Below, in pieces: positions 51,187 to 59,600 of a stretch of 64,000 nt of DNA. Origin of the DNA: Alphaproteobacteria bacterium (lineage in GTDB: Bacteria; Myxococcota_A; UBA796; GCA-2862545). A program made the position numbers and the translations under genes. Below the pieces are notes generated by a model. It saw only the letters and a program-made list of their open reading frames with translations, did not search any database and had not been told where the DNA came from. How positions within the stretch are numbered: position 1 is the stretch's first letter; each line of letters begins with the position of its first letter. Location: positions 1 through 64,000 of the forward strand of contig JACKEP010000026.1 in the NCBI GenBank assembly GCA_020632915.1, given 5' to 3'.

Positions 51187-51833
51187 CGACCTCGACCCCC
51201 GCGCTCCTCGTCGCCACGCTGGCGGTCGGCCTCGCGATCTCGCTCGTCGGCGAGGGCACCGGTCGACGCGCCTTGCGCGCCATCGGCAAGACAGCGGCCA
51301 GTGTGGCGTTCGTCGCGCTGGGCGTCGCACTCGGCCTGCAGGATCTGGCCCCGCACGGCCCCGCCCTCCTCGCCGCGTTCGCCCTGTCGCTGGTGGGCGA
51401 CGTGTTGCTGCTGTCGGACGACAAGCGGTGGTTCCTCGCCGGCCTGGTCGCCTTCCTCCTCGCCCACGTCGCGTTCGCGGTCGCGTTCGTCCTGCTCGGG
51501 CCCGCATGGGCCGCGGTCGGGGCGTCGCTCGTGCCGCTCGCCGGCGCCGTCGCCATCGTGTGGCGGTGGATCGGCGGCCACACCGGACGCCTCAGGGTGC
51601 CGGTGATGGCCTACATCGGCGTGATCACGGCGATGGTGGCGCTCGCGACCGGCGTGTGGGCCGGTGTCCCCGGCGGTCTCGGGCTGTTCGTGGCCGCGGT
51701 CCTGTTCTTCTGCAGCGACCTGTTCGTGGCCCGCCAGCGCTTCCTCGTGGCGACGCCGTGGAACCGCTACGTCGGCCTGCCGCTGTACTACGCCGCCCAG
51801 GTGGTGTTCGCGTTCGCCGCCACCCGGGTCTGA
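51183..51833 (+). CDS. YhhN family lysoplasmalogenase
   Basis: This 216-aa protein has about eight membrane segments. The YhhN pattern is clear: ALSLVGDVLLL, VMAYIGVITAMVAL, AAVLFFCSDLFVARQRF and LPLYYAAQ. The family cleaves the vinyl-ether bond of lysoplasmalogens to give an aldehyde and a glycerophospho-base. Vinyl-ether lipids occur in myxobacteria, so the enzyme has a plausible local substrate. It overlaps the M64 gene (GTGA). Acid residues (Asp in GDVLLL, Asp in SDLFVA) of the family active site are present. Confidence 0.88.
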   Translation: MTTSTPALLVATLAVGLAISLVGEGTGRRALRAIGKTAASVAFVALGVALGLQDLAPHGPALLAAFALSLVGDVLLLSDDKRWFLAGLVAFLLAHVAFAVAFVLLGPAWAAVGASLVPLAGAVAIVWRWIGGHTGRLRVPVMAYIGVITAMVALATGVWAGVPGGLGLFVAAVLFFCSDLFVARQRFLVATPWNRYVGLPLYYAAQVVFAFAATRV

Positions 51834-51836
51834 CCG

Positions 51837-52691
51837 GTGCGCCTGCTCGCCACGTCGGATCTGCACGTCAACCACACGGGCAATGCGCAGGCGGTCAAGG
51901 ATCTGGCCGCCCACCCCGACGACTGGCTGCTCGTCGTCGGGGACGTGGCCGATCGCCTCGAGCACGTCGCCTGGGCGCTCGATCAGCTCAGGCAGCGCTT
52001 CGCCAAGGTGATCTGGGTGCCGGGCAACCACGAGCTGTGGTCGGTCGGGCCCGACGCCGACCGGGGCCTGCTCCGCTACGCGCGCCTCGTCGATCTGGCC
52101 CGCCGGCTCGACGTCCACACCCCCGAGGACGGCTGGATCCGCTGGCCCGGAGAGGGACCGCCACGGGCGATCGTCCCGATGTTCCTGCTGTACGACTACA
52201 CCTTCGTCCCCGACGACGTGGGGCCCGACGGCGCCGTGGCGTGGGCCGCGGCGGACGGCATCCGGGCCACCGACGAGGTGCTGCTGCACCCCGATCCGTT
52301 CCCGAGTCGGCAGGCGTGGTGCGCCGAGCGCGTCGCTCGCACCGAGGCCCTGCTGGCCACCGTGCCGCCGGACCACAGGACGGTCCTGGTCAACCACTGG
52401 ACGCTGCGCCACGACCTCGTGCGCCTGTACAGCGTGCCCCGCTACGCCCCGTGGTGCGGCACCACCGCCACGGAGGACTGGCACGTCCGCCACCGCGCGG
52501 AGGTGGTGGTCAGCGGCCACCTGCACATGCGGGCCACCGACTGGCGGGATGGCGTCCGCTTCGAGGAGGTCAGCCTGGGCTACCCGCGCCACTGGCACGG
52601 CGAGCGGGGCCTGGCGTCCTACCTCCGAACGATCCTGCCCGGCCCCGATGCCCCCGGGCCGCACCATGGCGGCCCGATCTGGCATCGGTGA
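51837..52691 (+). CDS. Calcineurin-like metallophosphoesterase
   Basis: The 284-aa cytoplasmic protein has SDLHVNH, VVGDVADR, PGNHELW and SGHLHMR in order, the binuclear metal set of calcineurin-like phosphoesterases, and NHW (LVNHWTLRHDLV) for another metal ligand. It starts at GTG, three bases after the preceding stop. Substrate unknown; such proteins act on cyclic nucleotides, nucleotide polyphosphates or proteins. The link to the lysoplasmalogenase may be only positional. Confidence 0.9.
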   Translation: MRLLATSDLHVNHTGNAQAVKDLAAHPDDWLLVVGDVADRLEHVAWALDQLRQRFAKVIWVPGNHELWSVGPDADRGLLRYARLVDLARRLDVHTPEDGWIRWPGEGPPRAIVPMFLLYDYTFVPDDVGPDGAVAWAAADGIRATDEVLLHPDPFPSRQAWCAERVARTEALLATVPPDHRTVLVNHWTLRHDLVRLYSVPRYAPWCGTTATEDWHVRHRAEVVVSGHLHMRATDWRDGVRFEEVSLGYPRHWHGERGLASYLRTILPGPDAPGPHHGGPIWHR

Positions 52692-52703
52692 GCGCCAGGC
52701 TCA
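52689..52703. terminator. Small hairpin between convergent genes
   Basis: TGAGC and GCTCA form a 5-bp stem around GCCAG, at the shared end of the phosphoesterase and the next, convergent gene. Weak evidence. Confidence 0.25.
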
Positions 52704-53372
52704 GCCCTTGGTGTGCATCGACTCGACGGCCTGGGACTCCTCGGCGGCGAGCGCGGCCATCTGGTCCTCGGTCAGGCCACCGGCCGGCATCGGCGCGGGC
52801 TTGGTCGCGGCCACGTCGTGCTCGGCGACCACGTAGCGGAACGACCCCGTCTCGAAGGCATGGCTCACGGGCTCCTGCACCGCCCAGGCCGGCAGGTCCT
52901 CGTCGTCGGCCGGGTGGTTGACCGCGGGCTGGGGACGCGCGGCGGCGGCCTGGCGCATCATCGCGCGCTGCTTGGCGGGCGACGGGCGGATGGCCGCGAG
53001 CGACGAGCTCGCCTCGGACTCGGGGGCCACCGGCGCCTCCGACGGCGCCCGCTCGGAGACCTTGGTCAGCACGAGGCGCGTCTGCGCCACCGCCGCACGG
53101 GTGTTCTCCTCGATGCGGATCTGGCACATCGCCAGCTGCGCCTCCAGGCGCATGCGCCCGGCGCGGTCGTTGCCCATGACGTAGCCCATGGCGGCCATGA
53201 CGACGGCGGCGACGACCGTGCCAGCGGAGCGGAACCCGGTGGCGGCCGCGCCGACGGCGATGCCGACCAACGCGCCCATCATCAGCCAGCTCCACACGAT
53301 CTTGCGCGCGTCGTCGTAGAGCTGTCGCGCGTGCTGGATCACGACCTCGGGATCGAACTCGACCATGGCCAT
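52701..53372 (-). CDS. Small membrane protein with two membrane segments
   Basis: The 223-aa protein has a short N-terminal helix, two membrane segments (SWLMMGALVGIAVGAAATG and AGTVVAAVVMAAMGYVMGN) and a Glu/Arg/Ala-rich cytoplasmic tail with coiled-coil tendency in the region RMRLEAQLAMCQIRIEEN. No family recognised. The ATG at 53372 (AGAGGG before it) is preferred to the one at 53408. It is divergent from the next gene over a 110-base region. Confidence 0.65.
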   Translation of the reverse strand: MAMVEFDPEVVIQHARQLYDDARKIVWSWLMMGALVGIAVGAAATGFRSAGTVVAAVVMAAMGYVMGNDRAGRMRLEAQLAMCQIRIEENTRAAVAQTRLVLTKVSERAPSEAPVAPESEASSSLAAIRPSPAKQRAMMRQAAAARPQPAVNHPADDEDLPAWAVQEPVSHAFETGSFRYVVAEHDVAATKPAPMPAGGLTEDQMAALAAEESQAVESMHTKG

Positions 53373-53482
53373 GGCTGCCCTCTTGTCGACGGGGGGATTC
53401 GTCACCATGGTTCATCGTCCAAGGGCCGGGGCCGCTGTAGGCGATCTGGGGTTCGGTACCCGCCCGCGGCCGGGGAGCGCAG

Positions 53483-54070
53483 ATGCGCGGCATCGGAGAT
53501 CTGATAGGCGTCCTGCGGCTCATGCTGCCCCCGTGGGCGCTCGGGCTGCTGGCCGTGGTCGTGGCCCTGTGGCTCGTGCCGCGCCTTCGCTACCGCACCC
53601 GCGCCCGCCAGATCCGCGGCGCCATCCGTCGCATGGTCCGCGCCGACGTCCCCACGCGGGCCGGCCTGTTCGCGTGGACCTTCGAGCTGGCCGCCGACGA
53701 CGTGTTCCTGCTGGTCGACGTCGCCAACGAGGCCCGCAAGCGCGGCATGAACGACCTGTGGGACCACGCGCTGGCCCGTCTGGACGACCTCGCCACGGGC
53801 CGCGGCGAGGCGGAGCGCCTGCGACGCAGCGTGGAGCGGGTGTCGGCCGAGCCGATGCACCCGGTCGAGGCCGCGCTGCGGATCGAGGCGCTGGTCGACA
53901 CCGGAGCCTATGAAGCGGCGCGAGAGCGGCTGGGGGAGGCCCTGGCGCGCCATCCCTCCGACCCCGGTCTGCAGGCCCTCCACGCACGGATCGCGCAGGC
54001 CACGCAGGCGGCGACGACACCGACGGCGACGCCGTCGTCGACCCTGGACGCGGACGTGCACGAACGGTAG
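53483..54070 (+). CDS. Membrane-anchored helical (TPR-like) protein
   Basis: The 195-aa protein has an N-terminal membrane segment (LGLLAVVVALWLV), a basic stretch, then helices with a TPR-like pair (DTGAYEAARERLGEALARHP) and an Ala/Thr-rich tail. Short TPR-like anchors often hold protein complexes at the membrane. No family is recognised. GGAG precedes the ATG. Its stop (TAG) overlaps the putative -10 of the POT gene. Confidence 0.68.
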   Translation: MRGIGDLIGVLRLMLPPWALGLLAVVVALWLVPRLRYRTRARQIRGAIRRMVRADVPTRAGLFAWTFELAADDVFLLVDVANEARKRGMNDLWDHALARLDDLATGRGEAERLRRSVERVSAEPMHPVEAALRIEALVDTGAYEAARERLGEALARHPSDPGLQALHARIAQATQAATTPTATPSSTLDADVHER

Positions 54071-54073
54071 GGT
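54068..54073 (+). promoter_or_regulatory. Candidate -10 box (TAGGGT)
   Basis: TAGGGT lies 27 bases before the POT gene start and contains the stop codon of the preceding gene. No -35 is clear. Confidence 0.35.
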
Positions 54074-54099
54074 GCCGGGTCCCCTCCCCCGGGTGCCGC

Positions 54100-55905
54100 A
54101 TGAGCCAGGCCGCCGCCGTCGACGACACGCCCACGCTGCTCGGACACCCCACGGGGTTGTTCACGCTGTTCTTCGCCGAGATGTGGGAGCGCTTCTCCTA
54201 CTACGGCATGCGCGCGCTGCTCGTGCTGTACATGCTCAAGGGCTTCCTGGCCTACGACGACGGCCGCGCCTACGGCATCTACGGCGCCTACACGGCGCTG
54301 GTCTACATGACGCCGTTCTTCGGCGGCATGCTCGCCGACCGGGTGATCGGCCAGCGGCGGGCGGTGGTGCTGGGCGGCGTGCTCATGGCGCTCGGCCACC
54401 TCACGATGACGATCGAGACCAACGCCACGTTCTTCACGGCGCTGGCGCTGCTGATCGTCGGCAACGGCTTCTTCAAGCCGAACATCTCCACGATCGTCGG
54501 ATCGCTGTACGACGGCACCGAGCTCAACCGCGCCGGCGGCTTCACGCTGTTCTACATGGGCATCAACCTCGGCGCGGCGATGGCGCCGCTGCTGTGCGGC
54601 TACATCGGCGAGACCTACGGGTGGCACTACGGCTTCGGCCTCGCCACGGTGGGCATGCTCGTGGGCATCGCGGTGTTCGTGGCCCCGGTGCGCATCACCC
54701 AGCTGATGATCGGCACCACCGCGTTGGCGTCGGCGATCGCCATGGTGGTCGTCACCGACGGCGTGATCCTGCGCCTCGTCAACGGCTTCGTCGCGCTCGC
54801 GCTCGTGGTGGCGGCCGTCGTGGCGCTGGTGGCGCTCAACCGCGGCGGCCTGCCCGACGACGCCGGTCGCATGGAGGTCTCCGGCTCCCGCCTCACCCTC
54901 GTCTACGTCGGTTCGGTCCTCGTGGTGCCGCTGTTCGCCCTGCTGGTGCAGAACGACGAGCTCGCCGGCTGGCTGCTGATCGCGCTCGGCGGCCCCGCGA
55001 TCCTCTACGTGCTGTTCGAGGCCCTGCGCGCCGAGAAGGTGGAGCGCGAGAAGCTGCTCGTCGTGCTGATCCTGATGTTCTTCAGCCTGCTGTTCTGGGC
55101 CTTCTTCGAGCAGGCGGGCAGCTCGATCAACAACTTCACCGATCGCAACGTCGACCGGGTGTTCGAGGAGCGGGTGATCGGCCAGGACGAGGTCGGCGCC
55201 ACCGTCGCGCTCGTGCCCACGCAGGAGCAGCTCGGCTACGCCCACGACGGCGCGCCGTACACGCTCGACAAGCTCAACGCCGCCGGCGAGGGTCCCCAGG
55301 ACTGGGCCGTCGACGGCAGCCACGTGGGCATGGGTGTGGGCGGCGAGGTGGTGCCGGCGTCGGTGTTCCAGTCGGCCAACCCGATCTTCATCCTGCTGTT
55401 CGGCCCCGTGCTGTCGTGGCTGTGGGGCGCGCTCGGTCGGCGCAAGATCGAGCCGTCCACGCCTGTGAAGTTCGCGCTCGGGCTGCTGCAGCTGGGCCTG
55501 GGCTTCGGCGTGCTCGCCTACGGCGTGATGCTGTCCGACGGGCGCGGCATGGTGGGCATGAGCTGGCTGCTGCTGGGCTACCTGCTGCACACCACGGGCG
55601 AGCTCTGCCTGTCCCCCGTCGGCCTGGGCATGGTCACGCGCCTGTCGCCCAAGCGCATGGTCGCCACGGTGATGGGTGCGTGGTTCCTCGCCACGGCCTT
55701 CTCCAACTACCTCGCCTCGTTGATCGCCAAGCTCACGGGTGTGGGCGGCGAGGGCGAGGAGGCCGGCGCCATCCCCGTTCCGCTCGACACCGTGCACGTC
55801 TACGGCGACGTGTTCACGCAGATCGCCTGGGCGGCGATCGCCTCGGCGGTGCTGCTGTTCGTGCTGTCGCCGTTCCTGACGCGCTGGATGCACGGCGAGA
55901 AGTGA
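54100..55905 (+). CDS. POT (PTR2) family proton-coupled peptide transporter
   Basis: The 601-aa polytopic protein has the POT motif FFAEMWERFSYYGMRALLVLYM (ExxER-type Glu, Arg and Tyr near residues 25-40) and GADxxxG-type landmarks such as FYMGINLGAAMAPLL. It should import di- and tripeptides with protons. It is longer than usual, with a polar loop of about 90 residues (360-440, rich in Asp, Glu and Thr) between segments; such a loop is typical of some bacterial POT proteins. A small coiled-coil gene follows 16 bases later. Confidence 0.92.
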   Translation: MSQAAAVDDTPTLLGHPTGLFTLFFAEMWERFSYYGMRALLVLYMLKGFLAYDDGRAYGIYGAYTALVYMTPFFGGMLADRVIGQRRAVVLGGVLMALGHLTMTIETNATFFTALALLIVGNGFFKPNISTIVGSLYDGTELNRAGGFTLFYMGINLGAAMAPLLCGYIGETYGWHYGFGLATVGMLVGIAVFVAPVRITQLMIGTTALASAIAMVVVTDGVILRLVNGFVALALVVAAVVALVALNRGGLPDDAGRMEVSGSRLTLVYVGSVLVVPLFALLVQNDELAGWLLIALGGPAILYVLFEALRAEKVEREKLLVVLILMFFSLLFWAFFEQAGSSINNFTDRNVDRVFEERVIGQDEVGATVALVPTQEQLGYAHDGAPYTLDKLNAAGEGPQDWAVDGSHVGMGVGGEVVPASVFQSANPIFILLFGPVLSWLWGALGRRKIEPSTPVKFALGLLQLGLGFGVLAYGVMLSDGRGMVGMSWLLLGYLLHTTGELCLSPVGLGMVTRLSPKRMVATVMGAWFLATAFSNYLASLIAKLTGVGGEGEEAGAIPVPLDTVHVYGDVFTQIAWAAIASAVLLFVLSPFLTRWMHGEK

Positions 55906-55921
55906 TCGCCCCAGGAGCCCC

Positions 55922-56104
55922 ATGGCCACCGACCTCGGCTGGATCCTCGACGAGCTCGCGCGCGACGTGGACATGATCGTGTTCGAGCTCGAGGTGGCGC
56001 CGCCCGCGGAGCCGGCGGGCCTCGTCGACGAGCGCCAGCGGCTCCGCAAGCGCCTGGAGCGGGTGCGGGAGCGTCTGCAGGATCTGGCGGCGCGCCAGCA
56101 ATAG
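55922..56104 (+). CDS. Small coiled-coil protein of 60 residues
   Basis: The 60-aa protein is helical, with Glu/Arg-rich heptads (QRLRKRLERVRERLQDLAAR). AGGAG lies before the ATG, 16 bases after the transporter stop, so it may be translated from the same message. Its last codons, LAARQQ and the stop, form the first unit of the 23-bp repeat that follows, which may mean the 3' end is recent. No family is recognised; it may be a short regulatory or scaffold protein, or non-functional. Confidence 0.55.
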   Translation: MATDLGWILDELARDVDMIVFELEVAPPAEPAGLVDERQRLRKRLERVRERLQDLAARQQ

Positions 56105-56214
56105 GTCTGGCGGCGCGCCAGCCACAGGTCTGGCGGCGCGCCAGCAACAGGTCTGGCGGCGCGCCAGCAATAGGTCCGGCGGCACGCCAGCAATGGCTCT
56201 CGCGGCACGCCAGC
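56083..56214. repeat. Six tandem copies of a 23-bp unit with internal inverted repeat
   Basis: Units start at 56083, 56106, 56129, 56152, 56175 and 56198. The core of the first four is TCTGGCGGCGCGCCAGC; each contains CTGGCG and CGCCAG around GCG, able to fold as a hairpin. The fifth and sixth units have drifted (TCCGGCGGCACGCCAGC, TCTCGCGGCACGCCAGC). The 23-bp period is not a multiple of three, so only the first unit is coding. There are no unique spacers, so it is not CRISPR. Confidence 0.9.
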
Positions 56215-56274
56215 CGTGGGCGCAGCGCGCCGCACTGCGCTTTGCGTGTCCGATCGCCTCCCCTGGGCACAGCC

Positions 56275-56402
56275 TGTGGACAACCTGCGCACATCGTGGG
56301 GATGACGTGGGGACGAGCGCGCCCGTCCCCGCGAGAGTGACGGTCCGGCCGGTCCTCGGCACCTGTGGATGGCTGTGGACGAGTTTTCCGCAGCTTTCCA
56401 CA
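56275..56402. promoter_or_regulatory. Cluster of DnaA-box-like 9-mers upstream of the ribonucleotide reductase gene
   Basis: TGTGGACAA (56275-56283) is the reverse complement of TTGTCCACA, the DnaA box form of GC-rich genomes. Looser matches are TGTGGATGG (56364-56372), TGTGGACGA (56374-56382), TTTTCCGCA (56384-56392) and CTTTCCACA (56394-56402). The cluster suggests DnaA control of the reductase gene. It is not next to dnaA or another origin marker, so an origin is not claimed. Confidence 0.5.
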
Positions 56403-56408
56403 GGTCGG

Positions 56409-56456
56409 GCACCACATGTTGTGTCTGGTGCCAGATCGACACACAAGATATTGTGG
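56409..56456 (+). promoter_or_regulatory. Paired NrdR boxes of the ribonucleotide reductase gene
   Basis: Box 1 GCACCACATGTTGTGT (56409-56424) and box 2 ACACAAGATATTGTGG (56441-56456) match the palindromic NrdR consensus (ACAC....GTGT type). Their centres are 32 bp apart, close to three DNA turns, the spacing normal for NrdR tetramers. They lie 161 bases before the start codon. The rest of the 512-bp gap up to 56616 shows no gene and no B12-box-like sequence. Confidence 0.78.
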
Positions 56457-56616
56457 CTGGGTGCCCAAGCCGGACACCCGCGGGCACGCCCTCTCCCGGA
56501 AGTACCACGCGGGTGCGTGCACCCGGTGGCTCGCGCACGCGCGGACCACACCCACCGGCTGCGCACCGGGCGCAGCCGCACGTCCCCCCTCTCCCTCCCG
56601 CTGCCAGGAGCCTGTC

Positions 56617-59600
56617 ATGCGCGTCGAGCGCCGGTTCACCAAGGATCTGTCGTCCCCCTACGAAGGCCTGACCTTCGCGGAGCGCAAGTCCGAGATCCGC
56701 AACCCGGATGGCTCGGTGGTGTTCCTCCATGCGAGCGTGGTGGTGCCCGACGGCTGGTCGCAGGTGGCCACCGACATCCTGGCGCAGAAGTACTTCCGGA
56801 AGGCGGGCGTGCCCGCGGTCACCCGTGCGCGCGACGAGGAAGGCGTGCCGGGCTGGCTGCAGCCGCGCGAGCCCGACGCCGACGCCCTCGGCCGCCTGGC
56901 AGAGGCCCAGCGCTTCGGTGGCGAGCACGACGCGCGGCAGGTCTTCGATCGCCTCGCCGGCTGCTGGACGTACTGGGGCTGGAAGGCGTCCATGTTCGAC
57001 ACCGAGGCCGACGCCCAGGCCTTCTGCGACGAGCTCCGCTACATGCTCGCCCACCAGATGGCGGCACCCAACAGTCCCCAGTGGTTCAACACCGGGCTGC
57101 ACTGGGCCTACGGCATCGACGGCCCCGCCCAGGGCCACACCTACGTCGACCCCACGACCGGCGCGGTGGTCCCCTCGACGTCCGCCTACGAGCGCCCCCA
57201 GCCCCACGCCTGCTTCATCCAGTCGGTGGGCGACGATCTCGTCAGCGACGGCGGGATCATGGACCTGTGGACGCGCGAGGCGCGCCTGTTCAAGTACGGC
57301 TCGGGCACCGGCACCAACTTCAGCGCCATCCGCGGCGAGAAGGAGCCCCTGTCCGGCGGGGGCCAGTCCAGCGGCCTGATGTCGTTCCTCAAGATCGGCG
57401 ACCGCGCCGCGGGCGCGATCAAGTCGGGCGGCACCACGCGCCGCGCCGCGAAGATGGTGTGCCTCGACCTCGACCACCCTGACATCGAGGCCTTCGTCAA
57501 CTGGAAGGTCGTCGAGGAGCAGAAGGTCGCGAGCCTCGTCACCGGCAGCAAGCTGTGCGAGCGCCACCTCAACGCCGTGCTCGGCGCCTGCCGCGCGCCC
57601 GGCCTGCACGACGACGAGCGCCTCGACCCCGCCACCAACCCGGCCCTGGCCCAGGCGCTGCGCGACGCCCGCCAGGCCGCCATCCCCGACACCTACCTCT
57701 GGCGCACGCTGCAGTACGCCCGCCAGGGCGTGTCCCGCATCGACTTCCCCGTGTTCGACACCGACTGGCAGTCCGAGGCCTACGCCACCGTGTCGGGCCA
57801 GAACTCGAACAACTCGGTCCGCATCCCCAACGCCTTCATGGAGGCGGTGATGCGCGGCGAGCCGTGGCACCTCCTCCGCCGCACCGACGGCGAGATCGCG
57901 CGCAGCGTCTCGGCCGTCGACCTGTGGGAGGACATCTGCAACGCCGCCTGGTCGTGCGCCGACCCGGGCGTCCAGTACGACACCACGATCAACGAGTGGC
58001 ACACGTGCCCGGCCGGGGGCCGCATCCGCGCGTCCAACCCCTGCTCCGAGTACATGTTCCTCGACGACACGGCCTGCAACCTGTGCTCGCTCAACCTCAC
58101 GCGGTTCAGCGACGCCGACACCGGCGCGTTCCACATCGACGCCTACCGCCACGCCGCCCGGCTGTGGACCGACGTGCTGGAGATCAGCGTCACGATGGCG
58201 CAGTTCCCGTCGGAGCCGATCGCGCGCCTGTCCTACGAGTACCGCACGCTCGGCATCGGCTACGCCAACCTCGGCGCCCTGCTGATGCTGCTCGGCGTGC
58301 CCTACGACAGCCGCAAGGGCCGCGCGATCGCCGCAGCGCTCACGGCCATCCTCACCGGCGAGTCCTATGCCGAGTCGGCCCGCATCGCGTCCGAGCTCGG
58401 GCCGTTCGCGCGCTTCGCCGACAACCGCGACAGCATGCTGCGCGTCATCCGCAACCACCGTCGCGCCGCCTACGACGTCGCCCCGTCCGAGTACGAAGGC
58501 CTGGCGATCCGCCCGGTCGGCATCGACGAGAAGGACGCCCCGGCCGACCTGCTGCGCGCCGCGCGCCGCGCGTGGGACGACGCCCTGCACCTGGGCGAGC
58601 AGCACGGCTACCGCAACGCCCAGGTCTCGGTCATCGCGCCCACCGGCACGATCGGCCTCGTGATGGACTGCGACACCACCGGCATCGAGCCCGACTTCGC
58701 CCTCGTGAAGTTCAAGAAGCTCGCGGGCGGTGGCTACTTCAAGATCATCAACGCGTCCGTGCCGCCCGCGCTGCAGCGCCTGGGCTACACGCCCGACCAG
58801 GTCGACGCGATCGTGCGCTACGCCACCGGCGCCGGCACGCTCGCGGGCGCCCCGGGCGTCAACCACGACACGCTCGCTGCCAAGGGCTTCGGCGCCGAAC
58901 AGCTCGCCGTGATCGAGGGCCAGCTCAAGGCCGCGTTCGACATCAAGTTCGCGTTCAGTCCCTACACGCTGGGCAAGGACTTCTGCGTGTCCGTGCTCGG
59001 CCTGACCGACGCCCAGATTGCCCAGCCCGGCCTGGACCTGCTCGAGGCCATCGGCTTCTCGCGCGAGGCGATCGACGCCGCCAACCAGTACGCCACGGGC
59101 ACGATGACCGTCGAGGGCGCGCCCGGCCTGCAGCCTGCGCACCTGCCCGTGTTCGACTGCGCCAATCGGTGCGGTCGCATCGGTCGACGGTTCATCGCCG
59201 TCGACGGCCACATCCGGATGATGGCGGCGTCCCAGCCGTTCGTGTCCGGCGCGATCTCCAAGACGATCAACATGCCCAACGAGGCCACGATCGACGACGT
59301 CAAGCACGCCTACGTGCTGTCGTGGCGGCTGGGGCTCAAGGCCAACGCGCTCTACCGCGACGGCAGCAAGCTCTCGCAGCCGCTGTCGTCCGTCGTGGCG
59401 GCCGACCTGTTCGCCAACCTGGACGCCGTGCCGCTCCCCGGCGCCACCGTGCCGCTCGCCGCCTCGCCGGCCGAGCAGGTCACCCAGCTCGCCGAGCGGG
59501 TGGTCGTCCGCTACCTGTCCAAGCGCCGTCGCCTGCCGGACCGCCGCCACGGCTACACGCAGAAGGCCGTGGTCGGTGGCCACAAGGTGTTCCTGCGCAC

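Noticed and set aside
56083..56214. CRISPR array
   Set aside because: The 23-bp units are directly adjacent without spacers and there is no cas gene in the window.
56275..56456. Replication origin
   Set aside because: Only one perfect DnaA box, no AT-rich stretch, and no dnaA, dnaN, parA or mnmG nearby. A regulatory reading is simpler.
56457..56616. Cobalamin riboswitch before the B12-dependent reductase gene
   Set aside because: No B12-box-like sequence was found in the leader; only GC-rich hairpins of no clear class.
53908..59583. A very long minus-strand reading frame (1891 codons) across the transporter and nrdJ genes
   Set aside because: It is rich in His, Arg, Glu and Ala, has no motif, and lies opposite two secure genes; long shadow frames are normal in such GC-rich DNA.
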